The position numbers were made by a program, and so were the translations under genes. A stretch of 64,000 nucleotides of DNA from Salibacterium salarium. GTDB taxonomy: Bacteria > Bacillota > Bacilli > Bacillales > Marinococcaceae. The stretch spans positions 186,001 to 250,000 of the forward strand of contig NZ_JAUSUM010000002.1 of assembly GCF_030813635.1 (NCBI RefSeq), written 5' to 3'. This document shows positions 7,864 to 16,958 of this stretch, piece by piece. Position 1 is the stretch's first letter; each line of letters opens with the position of its first letter. The notes beneath the pieces are model-generated. The model was not told the DNA's origin and searched no databases. It saw only the letters and a program-made list of their open reading frames with translations.

Positions 7864-9078
7864 ATGAGTTGGAGTAATTTAGATCAAGAATATCTTATGC
7901 ATACGTATCAGCGTCTCCCTATTGCTATTGAAAAAGGAGAAGGGAACTATTTAGTTGATGAGGAAGGAACCTCCTATTTGGATTTATTTACTGGTCTTGC
8001 TGTTAACATATTAGGACACTCTCATCCTTATCTACTTAGAAAATTAGAAGAACAGGCGCATCAGTTTTTGCATATTTCTAACGTTTTTCTTAATAAACCT
8101 GCAATTACACTAGCCCAGCGCTTAATCGATCAATCTGTGCAAGGGAAAGTATTTTTTGCAAATTCAGGGGCAGAAGCGGTAGAAGCGTCTGTAAAATTAA
8201 TTCATCAATGGAAAAAACAAAATAATAATATAAAAAGCGGTATTGTTGTGCTGGAAAACAGTTTTCACGGTCGAACACTGGGATCTATTCGACTAACCCG
8301 TCAAGCTGGAATATATCAAGATTTTCCAGCTGCTGATTATCCGGTGTATGAGACCAAAGCACATGACTTAGAATCTTTAGAAGCAGTCTTTCAAGAAAAA
8401 AAACCTGCGGCTCTCTTAATGGAACCTGTCCTCGGCTCTGGTGGTATTATGCCGTTGTCAGAAACGTTTTTAGAAGAGGCAGAGAAATTGTGTAGGCAAT
8501 ATGGTGTACTATTTTGTGTGGATGAGATTCAAACTGGAATGGGTCGTACGGGACCGCTGTTTGCTTATCAACATACAAATGTCGAACCTGATATCATCCT
8601 TTTTGCCAAAGGCATTGGCGGTGGACTACCGCTTGGGGGGTTAATTGCAAAAGGAGGACTTGATAATCTTTTTCAGCCGGGTGACCACGGAACAACGTTT
8701 GGCCCCAACCCTCTAAGTGCAGCACTTGGGAATGCCGTTCTCGATGTATTACTTGACCAAGGGGGACTAGAGAACGGGCGTGATCACGCAAATTACTTGT
8801 GGAGTCAGCTTGAATATTTGAAGGTTCGTAGTGGTGGGAAAATAACAGAAATTCGTGGAAAAGGCATGATGTTGGGCATCTTATTAAAAGCAGGAGAAGG
8901 TGAAGTGAAAAACATGCAGCAAAAACTTTTGTGCCGTGGTTTCATGGTGAATGTAACGCAAGGAACGATCATTAGATTACTGCCTCCTCTTACCTTGAAA
9001 AAACAAGAGACAGACTCCTTTGTGCAAGCACTCGAAGAAGAATTAACCATTATGAATGAAGCGGGGGAGCCTGAATGA
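7864..9078 (+). CDS. Class III PLP aminotransferase, probable N-acetyl-LL-diaminopimelate aminotransferase
   Basis: A 404-residue fold-type I enzyme of the acetylornithine/succinyl-DAP aminotransferase group. [16 protein letters not shown] binds the PLP phosphate, [14 protein letters not shown] holds Asp220, and [13 protein letters not shown] holds the Schiff-base Lys249. B. subtilis uses the class I enzyme PatA for this step. Here a class III enzyme lies exactly between dapH and dapL and overlaps dapL by 4 bp, so it most likely transaminates N-acetyl-2-amino-6-oxopimelate. Acetylornithine activity is the main alternative. ATG 7864 follows AAAGGAAAGAG. Confidence 0.85.
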   Translation: MSWSNLDQEYLMHTYQRLPIAIEKGEGNYLVDEEGTSYLDLFTGLAVNILGHSHPYLLRKLEEQAHQFLHISNVFLNKPAITLAQRLIDQSVQGKVFFANSGAEAVEASVKLIHQWKKQNNNIKSGIVVLENSFHGRTLGSIRLTRQAGIYQDFPAADYPVYETKAHDLESLEAVFQEKKPAALLMEPVLGSGGIMPLSETFLEEAEKLCRQYGVLFCVDEIQTGMGRTGPLFAYQHTNVEPDIILFAKGIGGGLPLGGLIAKGGLDNLFQPGDHGTTFGPNPLSAALGNAVLDVLLDQGGLENGRDHANYLWSQLEYLKVRSGGKITEIRGKGMMLGILLKAGEGEVKNMQQKLLCRGFMVNVTQGTIIRLLPPLTLKKQETDSFVQALEEELTIMNEAGEPE

Positions 9079-10193
9079 AGCAAGAAGAGCTTATTTCCAT
9101 TCGACGCGAATTACATCAAATACCAGAAATAGGATTTGAGGAAGTGAAAACGCAAAACTATGTAAAAGAAAAGATTGCGGGTATGCCGGATAATTATGTG
9201 ACTATAAAAGAATGGCGGACGGGATTGCTTGTTTTTGTAGAAGGGCATACACCTTCAAAAACTATCGGTTACCGAACGGACATGGATGGACTACCAATAA
9301 AAGAACAAACAACTTACTCTTTTCCATCCCTTCATGAAGGAAATATGCATGCTTGTGGTCATGATTTACATATGACGATTGCGCTTGGTATTCTTGATCA
9401 CTTCGCGCATAACCAGCCAAAAGAGAATCTCCTGTTTATTTTTCAACCGGCTGAAGAAGGTCCAGGCGGTGCATTACCAATGCTACAATCAGAAGTATTT
9501 AAACAGTGGAAGCCCGATGAGATTTATGCGCTTCATATTGCACCTGAATATCCTGTAGGCACGATTGCTACTAGACCTGGACTTTTGTTTGCAAATACGT
9601 CGGAATTATTTATTAATTTAAACGGAATCGGTGGCCATGCTGCACGTCCTCATCAAGCAAACGATATGGTTGTCGCAGCCAGTCACCTCGTTACGCAATT
9701 ACAAACTATAGTTGGGCGCAATGTTGATCCACTTGATTCAGCGGTTGTTACCATTGGGACCATAGAGGGCGGAACCAAACAAAATATTATTGCCGAAACA
9801 GCAAGATTGGAAGGGACTATTCGAACACTATCCTTAGAAAGCATGCAAAAAGTTAAGCAAAGGATTCGGGGGATTATTCAAGGTGTTGAGACGAGCTTTG
9901 ATTGTAGTGCGACAATCGATTGGGGTTCCACGTATTGTCAGGTTTCTAATGATGAACGTTTAACTCAAGCATTTATGAATTTCAGTGAACAACAAAAAGA
10001 TGTCCACTTGATTGAATGTAGGGAAGCAATGACAGGCGAAGACTTTGGTTATTTTTTAGAAGAAATTCCTGGAACTATGTTTTGGCTGGGCGTTAATACA
10101 CCGTACGGGCTGCATGATGCCCGCATAGAACCTAATGAAAATGCAATCTTTACAGCAATTTCACATATGACAGCATTTTTATCGCAAGCTTGA
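9075..10193 (+). CDS. dapL: N-acetyldiaminopimelate deacetylase
   Basis: Removes acetyl from N-acetyl-LL-diaminopimelate to give LL-DAP for lysine and peptidoglycan. The 372-residue M20-family peptidase-like protein has metal-binding motifs MHACGHDLH (about residue 92) and QPAEEGPGG (about 129), a dimerisation domain around [14 protein letters not shown], and C-terminal MTGEDFGYF. This subgroup matches B. subtilis YkuR. Its ATG overlaps the upstream stop as ATGA, giving translational coupling. It is the last gene of the dapH cluster. Confidence 0.93.
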   Translation: MKQEELISIRRELHQIPEIGFEEVKTQNYVKEKIAGMPDNYVTIKEWRTGLLVFVEGHTPSKTIGYRTDMDGLPIKEQTTYSFPSLHEGNMHACGHDLHMTIALGILDHFAHNQPKENLLFIFQPAEEGPGGALPMLQSEVFKQWKPDEIYALHIAPEYPVGTIATRPGLLFANTSELFINLNGIGGHAARPHQANDMVVAASHLVTQLQTIVGRNVDPLDSAVVTIGTIEGGTKQNIIAETARLEGTIRTLSLESMQKVKQRIRGIIQGVETSFDCSATIDWGSTYCQVSNDERLTQAFMNFSEQQKDVHLIECREAMTGEDFGYFLEEIPGTMFWLGVNTPYGLHDARIEPNENAIFTAISHMTAFLSQA

Positions 10194-10200
10194 CCTAAAA

Positions 10201-10238
10201 TACTTCTTCTTCGAAAGTGTGGTATACTAGAAGAAGTA
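10201..10238 (+). promoter_or_regulatory. ydjO extended -10 promoter inside an inverted repeat
   Basis: TGGTATACT (10220-10228) is an extended -10 element. It sits in the loop of a perfect 10 bp inverted repeat, TACTTCTTCT (10201-10210) and AGAAGAAGTA (10229-10238). The -35 is weak, typical of extended -10 promoters. The repeat could be an operator, or form a hairpin in read-through message from dapL. Confidence 0.5.
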
Positions 10239-10256
10239 TAAAAGGAGGGTTGGGTT

Positions 10257-10439
10257 ATGGCTTATTACAACGGAAAGAAAGAACCGCCACCACAAGTGGA
10301 GACAAACATTTGGTCATGCACAAGTGACGATTGTGCGGGCTGGATGAGAGAAAATTTCACGTTTGAACAGACGCCCAGCTGCCCATTATGTCAAGCGGAT
10401 ATGAAACAAGAAGTAAAAACATTGCCGCAAATTCAATAA
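10257..10439 (+). CDS. YdjO-family cold-inducible small zinc-ribbon-like protein
   Basis: A 60-residue protein with two cysteine pairs, WSCTSDDCAGWMRENF and CPLCQADM, spaced like a metal-binding ribbon. It matches the YdjO family of Bacillus, described as cold-inducible; its molecular role is not known. Start ATG 10257 follows AAAGGAGGGTTGGGTT. It has its own promoter and terminator. Confidence 0.85.
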   Translation: MAYYNGKKEPPPQVETNIWSCTSDDCAGWMRENFTFEQTPSCPLCQADMKQEVKTLPQIQ

Positions 10440-10457
10440 CGGACTGCTTCATCCAGG

Positions 10458-10500
10458 CTGTCTCGCTTAGTGATTATTCACTAGACGGGGCAGTTTTTTT
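10458..10500 (+). terminator. ydjO terminator
   Basis: CTGTCTCG..AGTGA / TCACT..CGGGGCAG forms a long stem with G-U pairs, followed by eight T residues. Confidence 0.85.
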
Positions 10501-10639
10501 ATGATGACAGATGACATATTTGTGTTACCAAAACAGCCGTAGGGCAGTATAAGTCCAGAAGAAATGATGATACATGGGGATAGGACGTCTTTTCTTGCAT
10601 CAGACTAATACATGCAAATAGGGAGGAGGATTTTTATAT

Positions 10640-11551
10640 ATGAAGATTTGGGATGTTATTGTGATAGGAGGAGGACCTGCTGGATTAAATGCGGCACTCG
10701 TGTTGGGACGTTCTCTTCGAAAAACAGTGATTATCGATGCGGAAACTCCACGAAATAATGTGACTTTGTTTTCTCATGGTTTTCTGACAAGAGATGGAGA
10801 AAAACCACAAAGGTTTCGGAACATAGCAGTTGCACAATTAAAGAAATATAAAACGATCGCAAAAACAAAGGATATTGTTAAGACGATTACTAAACAAAAT
10901 GATTTATTTTTTATAGAAACAAAGAGCAATCACATTTTTCAAAGCAAAAAAGTGATTGTCGCGACAGGGCGGGTAGAAGAATTACCAGATATAAAAGGGT
11001 TGCAAGATGTTTTTGGAACGTCAGTCTTTGTTTGTCCTTATTGTGATGGCTGGGAGCATAAAGATGAGCCGTTAGCTGTGTTTGGGAGTGGTAAAACAAT
11101 TGTCCATTTTACGTCATTGATATCGAACTGGAGTCGTGACGTGGTGGTGTTTACAAACGGAGAAACTCTAAAACGAGCGGATAAACAAGAGCTGATAGAT
11201 CATCATATAAAAGTAGTTGAATCCCCGATTCTTGAATGTCAATCGAAGGAAGGAAAACTACAATCGATACGAGTAGAGCAGAAAGAGTCGATTTGCCGTA
11301 CAGCTGGATTTATTATGGGAACAGGAAAGAAAGAGTCGTTTCCACTGCCGGAATCTTTAGGGATTAAAAGAAACGAACGTGGAGAATACGAAACAGATGC
11401 GCATGGTGAAACTACGGTAGAAGGTTTATATGTTATCGGAGATGCAAAACATTCATTTACTGGTCTGGTTTGTGCTGCAGGGGAAGGGTATGAAGCGGGA
11501 GTGAAGATTAATCAAGCGTTGGTGAATGAACAGTGGGCGAGTATAAAATGA
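10640..11551 (+). CDS. FAD/NAD(P)-dependent thioredoxin-reductase-like oxidoreductase
   Basis: A 303-residue flavoprotein. The FAD site is VIVIGGGPAGLNAALVLGR at the N-terminus, ATGRVEELP lies near residue 110, the redox pair is CPYCDGWEH (about 135), the NAD(P) site is VFGSGK, and the C-terminal FAD motif is GLYVIGDAKHSFTG. CPYCDG is typical of TrxR-like proteins outside the main TrxB clade, with partners often unknown. Start follows GGGAGGAGGA. It lies near the peroxiredoxin and thioredoxin-like genes ykuUV, which might be partners, though separately transcribed. Confidence 0.88.
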   Translation: MKIWDVIVIGGGPAGLNAALVLGRSLRKTVIIDAETPRNNVTLFSHGFLTRDGEKPQRFRNIAVAQLKKYKTIAKTKDIVKTITKQNDLFFIETKSNHIFQSKKVIVATGRVEELPDIKGLQDVFGTSVFVCPYCDGWEHKDEPLAVFGSGKTIVHFTSLISNWSRDVVVFTNGETLKRADKQELIDHHIKVVESPILECQSKEGKLQSIRVEQKESICRTAGFIMGTGKKESFPLPESLGIKRNERGEYETDAHGETTVEGLYVIGDAKHSFTGLVCAAGEGYEAGVKINQALVNEQWASIK

Positions 11552-11590
11552 CGTCGTCACGACTAGCAACGACGTCAAATGTTTTATTAT
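11549..11590. terminator. Bidirectional terminator between convergent genes
   Basis: Nine-base perfect stem TGACGTCGT / ACGACGTCA followed on the plus strand by AATGTTTTATTATTTT. It serves the oxidoreductase gene and may serve ykuT. Confidence 0.7.
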
Positions 11591-12432
11591 TTTGCTTCGT
11601 AATTCTTTTCGACATATACTTGATGAGGAAATGGAATGACAATACCATTTTTGTCTAATGCTTCTTTACAAGCTTTACGGAGCTTGCGTTCAATGCCCCA
11701 TTGTTCCATATTTTCGGTTTTTCCTAAAATACGAATTACCACATCGGAATCTCCGAGCCCCTGCACACCAAGAACATCGGGACCTTCTTTGATAGCAGGC
11801 TCATCGGAAGCCACTTGGTCACACACATCTTGTAAAATACGAACAGCTTCATCAATATTGTCATCATAAGATATACTGATGTCTACCATGGCACGCATGT
11901 TTCCACGTGAATGATTGTTGACCGCGCTAATTTCACGATTCGGTATAAAGTGAAGGGTTCCATCGAATCCTCGAATTTGTGTTGTACGTAGCCCGACTTC
12001 TTCCACTACTCCTCCAATCCCAGCTGCTGTTACATAATCTTCAACGTCTATTTGTTTTTCGAGCAATATAAAAAAGCCAGTTACAATATCGCTGACAAGA
12101 CCTTGTGCCCCAAATCCGACAGCGAGACCAACAATACCCGCACCAGCGATAATAGGTGCAATTTCAAGTCCAAAAATGGCAATAAGGATGGTAATAAAAA
12201 TAAAGATAAGTATGTACGAAAATACATTAATACTAAGTTTCAGCAGTGTTTGAACCCTACCTGGGTGCATGTTTCGCTGTTCTTGCATTCGTGAGAACGC
12301 TCGGTTAATTATTCGTTTACCAATCGCTCTTACAATAAAAAAGCCTATAATAACTAGTACAATTTGTAAGGCGCCTTTTAACGTTCCTCCTAAAACAGAA
12401 CTCCAAAACTCATTTTCCATCAATTGTTCCAT
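11587..12432 (-). CDS. ykuT: Small-conductance mechanosensitive channel (MscS family)
   Basis: A 281-residue MscS channel that releases solutes on hypo-osmotic shock. Three membrane spans lie in residues 15-125. The pore helix TM3 has the Gly/Ala pattern AGAGIVGLAVGFGAQGLVSDIVTGFFILLE, split here only by description, and the cytoplasmic beta domain has GVVEEVGLRTTQIR and FIPNREIS. Position beside ykuU-ykuV and the sequence match B. subtilis YkuT. It is divergent from ykuU. Confidence 0.92.
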   Translation of the reverse strand: MEQLMENEFWSSVLGGTLKGALQIVLVIIGFFIVRAIGKRIINRAFSRMQEQRNMHPGRVQTLLKLSINVFSYILIFIFITILIAIFGLEIAPIIAGAGIVGLAVGFGAQGLVSDIVTGFFILLEKQIDVEDYVTAAGIGGVVEEVGLRTTQIRGFDGTLHFIPNREISAVNNHSRGNMRAMVDISISYDDNIDEAVRILQDVCDQVASDEPAIKEGPDVLGVQGLGDSDVVIRILGKTENMEQWGIERKLRKACKEALDKNGIVIPFPHQVYVEKNYEAK

Positions 12433-12505
12433 GTTTTACACTCCTTATCATTCATATGCTAATTATGCTGTACCCCTGAAAGAATACGACAAAACACGAT
12501 GTCGT

Positions 12506-12534
12506 TTGTTGAATGAATGATATTATAACATAAT
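12506..12534 (+). promoter_or_regulatory. Putative ykuU promoter
   Basis: TTGTTG, a 17-base spacer, then CATAAT, about 50 bp before the coding start in the region shared with the divergent ykuT. Confidence 0.5.
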
Positions 12535-12587
12535 CAACAATTTTGTATAGTATAGAAAGAGATAAAAGGATAATGGGGAAAGGGGTA

Positions 12588-13157
12588 ATGAGAGTGACTG
12601 CTGAATCATTAATAGGAAAGCAAGCACCGCTATTTACAATGGACGTTGTAATGCCGGATACATCATTTACCAAAATTAGTTTACGTTCGATTATGAAAAA
12701 AGATAAGTGGACGGTTTTATTTTTCTATCCAATGGATTTTACAACTATTTGCCCGACGGAAATAACTTCCATTAGTGATGATATAAAAGAATTCGAGGAA
12801 TTAGATGCAGAAGTGATAGGAGTCTCTACAGACACTATTTACAGTCATAAAACTTGGAGAAATATACCGCGTGAAGAGGATGGGCTGGGGAAAATAAAAT
12901 ATCCACTAGCAGCAGATACGAATCATAAGGTATCAAAAGATTATGGAGTGTTTGATGCCGAAGAAGGAATTGCACATCGAGGCCTTTTTATTATAAGTCC
13001 TGAAGGAGAAGTTATGTACGCTGTTGTTCATCATCACCATGTCGGACGTGATGTTGATGAAATATTACGTGTTTTATTGGCTTTACAGACAGGGAGGCCA
13101 TGTCCGGCGAATTGGAAACCAGGACAAAGCACGCTCGAAGAACATACATCTTCATGA
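12588..13157 (+). CDS. ykuU: 2-Cys peroxiredoxin
   Basis: Reduces hydrogen and organic peroxides. The AhpC/TSA protein has the peroxidatic-Cys motif PMDFTTICPTE near residue 53 and the resolving Cys in RPCPANWKPGQ near the C-terminus, the typical 2-Cys arrangement. Closely resembles B. subtilis YkuU. Candidate starts are ATG 12573, ATG 12588 and GTG 12594; AAAGGGG lies 2 bases before 12588 and 8 before 12594, so 12588 is a compromise. It is followed 70 bp later by the thioredoxin-like ykuV, a likely electron-transfer partner. Confidence 0.93.
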   Translation: MRVTAESLIGKQAPLFTMDVVMPDTSFTKISLRSIMKKDKWTVLFFYPMDFTTICPTEITSISDDIKEFEELDAEVIGVSTDTIYSHKTWRNIPREEDGLGKIKYPLAADTNHKVSKDYGVFDAEEGIAHRGLFIISPEGEVMYAVVHHHHVGRDVDEILRVLLALQTGRPCPANWKPGQSTLEEHTSS

Positions 13158-13227
13158 CGAACCGGCTCCTTAATGCATACAGTATAAACAGTACGAATGG
13201 CTAGATAGAGGAGGGGCAGAAAGAATT

Positions 13228-13683
13228 ATGCCGTTAAAATTGAAATCTGAAATGCCAAATATACCTGATACCCAAAATTGGTATAATGATAGGATTACAA
13301 AAAATGATTTGATTGGTGAAAAACCTGCGTTAGTTCAATTTTGGTCGGTAAGTTGTGATCTTTGTAAACAAGCGATACCAAAAGTAAATAAACTTTGTGA
13401 AGAGTTAAAGGATACAATAACTACTTTGTCCGTACACATGCCTCGTTCAGTGAAGGATCAAGATATTGAAAAGGTGAAAAAGACTGCTCATAAATTAGGA
13501 ATAAAACAGCCTATTTTTATTGATAATGATCATCATTTAACAGACGCCTTTCAAAATGAATACGTGCCAACGTATTTTATTTTTGATAAAGATGGGAAAC
13601 TATATTACGTTCAATCCGGAGGTGGGGGAATAAGGCTGCTGCGAAAAAAAATTCATCGTGTTCTTTGGGAGCAAGAAAAATAA
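13228..13683 (+). CDS. ykuV: Thioredoxin-like thiol-disulfide oxidoreductase
   Basis: A 151-residue protein of the TlpA/YkuV group. The thioredoxin fold has active site WSVSCDLCK near residue 50, where the pair is CDLC rather than WCGPC. The cis-Pro region is YVPTYFIFDKDGK near residue 113. No signal peptide is seen, so it is cytosolic. B. subtilis YkuV has the same fold and reduces disulfides. Start ATG follows GAGGAGGGG. It is likely cotranscribed with ykuU and closed by a perfect-palindrome terminator. Confidence 0.93.
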   Translation: MPLKLKSEMPNIPDTQNWYNDRITKNDLIGEKPALVQFWSVSCDLCKQAIPKVNKLCEELKDTITTLSVHMPRSVKDQDIEKVKKTAHKLGIKQPIFIDNDHHLTDAFQNEYVPTYFIFDKDGKLYYVQSGGGGIRLLRKKIHRVLWEQEK

Positions 13684-13768
13684 AGTTTTTACCAAGCGGT
13701 GATTCATGTATAGGATTGTACTGCTTGATATCGGCAGAAACAAACAAGTTTTGATAGATACTGTGTTC

Positions 13769-13796
13769 AAACTCGGCAATTGCCGAGTTTTCTTTA
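13769..13796 (+). terminator. ykuUV terminator
   Basis: Perfect 11 bp arms AAACTCGGCAA / TTGCCGAGTTT with no spacer, followed by TCTTT. Confidence 0.75.
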
Positions 13797-13868
13797 CGCG
13801 GCTTCCCTACATCGTTTAAAATAAAAGAAGTTTCAAAACATAAAGTTATGTGCGACGGAGGAAATTCA

Positions 13869-14534
13869 ATGAAAAAACAATTTGCCGTTATCGGTCTAGG
13901 ACGTTTCGGGGGAAGTATTTGCAAGTCGCTTGTAGAAGAAGGAATGGAAGTGTTGGCCATTGATGAGGATGAAGAAAAAGTAAATGAATTTGCTTCTCTA
14001 GCGACACAAGCTGTTATCGCAGATACAACGGATGAAAAAGCTTTACGCGGTCTTGGCATCAGAAATTTTGATCATGTCATTGTAGCAATTGGAGATAATA
14101 TACAAGCGAGCATTTTGACGACGTTAATGCTAGTCGAAATGAAAGTGAAACATATTACGGTAAAAGCACAAAACGATTATCATGAAAAAGTGTTGAATCG
14201 GATTGGAGCAGATGAAATCATTCACCCTGAACGTGATATTGGAATCAGAATTGCCCACAGTGTGGTATCGAAAAACGTCCTGGACTATCTAGAATTGTCA
14301 GATGAGTATAGTATTGTTGAATTAGGGGCAGGAACTACACTACATGGAGAAACCATAGTAGATCTCGATTTACGTGCTAAATATGGGTGTAATATTTTGG
14401 CGGTTAAAAGAGGGGACAATATTCATGTCTCTCCTAGACCTGAAGAAAAAATAGCGAATGGGGATATCCTCATTGTTATAGGAGCAGACGATGACATTAA
14501 TCGATTGGAAAACCAGTGGATTGATGAGCCATAA
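13869..14534 (+). CDS. ktrC: KtrC, RCK gating subunit of the Ktr potassium uptake system
   Basis: A 221-residue cytosolic ring protein that gates the KtrD K+ channel. RCK_N has the nucleotide-binding VIGLGRFGGSI at residues 7-17, with the acidic end of strand 2 AIDEDEEKV. RCK_C (about 135-221) is the domain that binds c-di-AMP in this family. Start ATG 13869 follows CGGAGGA. Position upstream of rnjA matches B. subtilis ktrC (ykqB). The membrane subunit is not in this window, as in B. subtilis. I looked for a ydaO-type c-di-AMP riboswitch upstream and did not find one. Confidence 0.93.
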   Translation: MKKQFAVIGLGRFGGSICKSLVEEGMEVLAIDEDEEKVNEFASLATQAVIADTTDEKALRGLGIRNFDHVIVAIGDNIQASILTTLMLVEMKVKHITVKAQNDYHEKVLNRIGADEIIHPERDIGIRIAHSVVSKNVLDYLELSDEYSIVELGAGTTLHGETIVDLDLRAKYGCNILAVKRGDNIHVSPRPEEKIANGDILIVIGADDDINRLENQWIDEP

Positions 14535-14536
14535 AT

Positions 14537-14573
14537 CGGCAAGCACAAGTTTTTCTGCTTGCCGCCTTTTTTT
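14537..14573 (+). terminator. ktrC terminator
   Basis: CGGCAAGCA / TGCTTGCCG stem followed by CCTTTTTTT. Confidence 0.9.
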
Positions 14574-14667
14574 GTTCAGAAAGTATAAGCTTAGCTGATG
14601 CTACAGGTAGGAGCAGAACTTGAGGATGTTGAAAGTAGCCCTGCTGAAAGCATCCGCCTGCCTATGA

Positions 14668-14698
14668 TAAAAGAAAAAACCCCCGAAAAACGAGGGTT
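14668..14698 (-). terminator. rnjA terminator
   Basis: On the minus strand AACCCTCG-TTTTT-CGGGGGTT, one mismatch, runs into TTTTCTTTT. Confidence 0.85.
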
Positions 14699-14715
14699 GT
14701 GATTATGCAACTTTT

Positions 14716-16383
14716 TTATACTTCCATAATGATAGGTAGAATCATTGGTTTTCTTTTTGTTTTTTCATACAAATATGGAGATAATTGATCAATAACCTCA
14801 TTTTTAATTTCTGCCCATTGGGTTGTTTTTCGCTTCATCACTTCATTTAGATGCTTTGTCAATTTTGATTGAGCATCATTAATTAAATCACTAGATTCTC
14901 TCATGTAAACAAAGCCCCGGGAGATGATATCAGGCCCGGCAGAAACTTTGAAGTTTTTCATATCAATACTGACAACAACCACGACAAGGCCTTCTTCAGA
15001 CAGAATGCGACGGTCACGCAGTACGATATTCCCAATATCTCCAATGCCGTTTCCATCTACATATACAGACCCGGAAGGTATTTTGCCTACAGTTTCTGCG
15101 CTTTTTCTCGTCAATGCCAATACTTCACCATTTTCCATAATGAAAGAATTGTCCTCTGGAACCCCACAATCTTTAGCAAGACGAGTGTGCATTTTAAGCA
15201 TGCGGTATTCGCCGTGAATAGGCATAAAGAATTGCGGTTTCATGAGACGAAGCATTAATTTTTGTTCCTCTTGTCCGCCGTGCCCGGATGTATGGATGTT
15301 ATTTAACGATCCATGGATGACTCTAGCTCCCGCACGGGAAAGTTGATTAATAATTTTATTAACGGACAATGTGTTACCTGGAATCGGAGAACTTGAGAAG
15401 ACAACCGTGTCTCCAGGGATAATTTGAATTTGACGGTGTGTACCGTGAGCTACCCTTGATAGAGCTGCCATCGGTTCCCCTTGACTGCCTGTACATAAAA
15501 TGGCAGCTTGATTATCAGGAATCCGGTTTAACTGAGAGGCATCGACAAATGTACCTTTCGGAGCATTAATATAGCCGAGCTCTTGTCCAATCGTAATCGA
15601 AGATTCCATGCTTCGTCCGAATACTGCAATTTTACGACCGTACCTGACTGCCGCTTCAACCGCTTGTTGAAGTCGGTAAATATTAGAAGCAAAAGTTGCA
15701 AAAATTAAGCGACCTTCAGCTTGACGAAATATGTTGTCGATACTTTTACCGACTGTTCTTTCTGACATGGTAAATCCAGGAACTTCACTATTGGTACTAT
15801 CAGATAGAAGACAAAGTACACCTTCTTCTCCGATTTCCGCCATTTTTGAAAGGTTCGCAGGTTCACCGACAGGGGTGAAATCAAATTTAAAATCTCCTGT
15901 CTGCACTATATTACCTTCAGGCGTATTCACTACAATACCAAAGGAATCGGGGATACTATGTGTTGTTCTAAAAAAAGACACCTTTGTTTTCTTAAACTTA
16001 ATAACTTGATCTTCATTAACAACATTTAATTTTGCACGGCGAAGCAGCCCATGTTCTTCTAATTTACTTTTAAGAAGACCAATCGCAAGCTTGCCACCAT
16101 AAATAGGAACATTCACTTCCCGGAGTAGATAAGGAATGCCTCCAATATGGTCTTCGTGTCCGTGTGTGATAAATAGACCTTTGATCTTGTCTTTGTTGCG
16201 GGCTACATAGGTGTAGTCAGGAATAACGTAGTCAATGCCAAGTAGTTCATCTTCTGGAAACATAATTCCGGCGTCAATGAGAATGATCTCATCTTGATAT
16301 TGTATGGCGTACGTATTTTTGCCGATTTCGCCTAGACCTCCGAGGGCGAAAATGGCAACTTGATTTTTTTTCATTTGTTTCAT
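14716..16383 (-). CDS. rnjA: Ribonuclease J1
   Basis: Main 5'-exonuclease and endonuclease for mRNA decay and rRNA maturation in Firmicutes. The 555-residue metallo-beta-lactamase/beta-CASP protein has the zinc motif HGHEDHIGG at residues 74-82. It also has [22 protein letters not shown], the beta-[24 protein letters not shown], and [11 protein letters not shown] with PIHGEYRM. Nearly collinear with B. subtilis RNase J1. It lies 3 bp after rpoY, the conserved ykzG-rnjA pair, and is transcribed away from ktrC's direction. Confidence 0.98.
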   Translation of the reverse strand: MKQMKKNQVAIFALGGLGEIGKNTYAIQYQDEIILIDAGIMFPEDELLGIDYVIPDYTYVARNKDKIKGLFITHGHEDHIGGIPYLLREVNVPIYGGKLAIGLLKSKLEEHGLLRRAKLNVVNEDQVIKFKKTKVSFFRTTHSIPDSFGIVVNTPEGNIVQTGDFKFDFTPVGEPANLSKMAEIGEEGVLCLLSDSTNSEVPGFTMSERTVGKSIDNIFRQAEGRLIFATFASNIYRLQQAVEAAVRYGRKIAVFGRSMESSITIGQELGYINAPKGTFVDASQLNRIPDNQAAILCTGSQGEPMAALSRVAHGTHRQIQIIPGDTVVFSSSPIPGNTLSVNKIINQLSRAGARVIHGSLNNIHTSGHGGQEEQKLMLRLMKPQFFMPIHGEYRMLKMHTRLAKDCGVPEDNSFIMENGEVLALTRKSAETVGKIPSGSVYVDGNGIGDIGNIVLRDRRILSEEGLVVVVVSIDMKNFKVSAGPDIISRGFVYMRESSDLINDAQSKLTKHLNEVMKRKTTQWAEIKNEVIDQLSPYLYEKTKRKPMILPIIMEV

Positions 16384-16386
16384 GCT

Positions 16387-16596
16387 TTACAGGTTCTCCA
16401 CTTTGAAATCTTCTTTTTGTTTTTCATGTTTCAAAAGGTCCTCGGAAACCGGTTGAATATATTCAATGTTGTAGTTTTTATCCGCCAATTTTAGCCGTAC
16501 TTCACGCTCTGTTTCCGCTTCTACGAATAATGAATCCGTATTTTCTCTTACTGGAATCTGATTAAAGTCTTTTTGATAGTAAACTTTAAATATCAT
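16387..16596 (-). CDS. rpoY: RNA polymerase epsilon subunit
   Basis: A 69-residue protein of the YkzG/DUF1447 family. MIFKVYYQKDFNQIPVREN and the TESLFVEAETEREVR-like segment are diagnostic. Epsilon is a small nonessential subunit of Firmicutes RNA polymerase with a fold like the phage protein Gp2. The gene is directly upstream of rnjA, the usual arrangement. Start ATG 16596 follows AAAGGAGAG. Confidence 0.93.
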   Translation of the reverse strand: MIFKVYYQKDFNQIPVRENTDSLFVEAETEREVRLKLADKNYNIEYIQPVSEDLLKHEKQKEDFKVENL

Positions 16597-16687
16597 GTTT
16601 ATCTCTCCTTTTATCTATATACATAAAGAAACACCACCTGTGGTCTCCGGTGTCCATCAAGTGAAGCATCTCCAAATAAACGCTCAT

Positions 16688-16717
16688 TGTATACTTCTAC
16701 CACATATTATAAATCAA
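16688..16717 (-). promoter_or_regulatory. Putative rpoY-rnjA promoter in a 362 bp gap
   Basis: On the minus strand TTGATT (16712-16717), an 18-base spacer and TATACA (16688-16693). The gap from 16597 to 16958 also holds a leader hairpin with ACACC / GGTGT ends near 16633-16655, followed by TTTCTTT, which could be a weak attenuator. Nothing else is recognised there. Confidence 0.4.
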
Positions 16718-16958
16718 ATGATAAAAAGTAACCATAATGAAATTTTATAGCATTACGTTCACACGAAAGTATTCAATTAACAAATTGTAATCGATATTGG
16801 CTTTTTTTTCAATAGAACAACCGGGAGCGAGCAATTATTCTTGCCATTATTCATAGAGAAAAGTGAATGAAGATTGCATTATATGTTATGCTGTGGAATG
16901 TATTTTATATTGTCTGTAGGTGTACTATTTTTATTATTTAGAAAGCAGGGAGATACAT

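Noticed and set aside
12521-12534. PerR-like ATTATAACATAAT near the ykuU promoter
   Set aside because: Too many departures from the 15 bp PerR box, and the bases overlap the probable -10.
13684-13868. Possible c-di-AMP (ydaO) riboswitch before ktrC
   Set aside because: The gap is long enough and the gene is a usual target, but the conserved ydaO segments were not found; the visible palindrome is the ykuV terminator.
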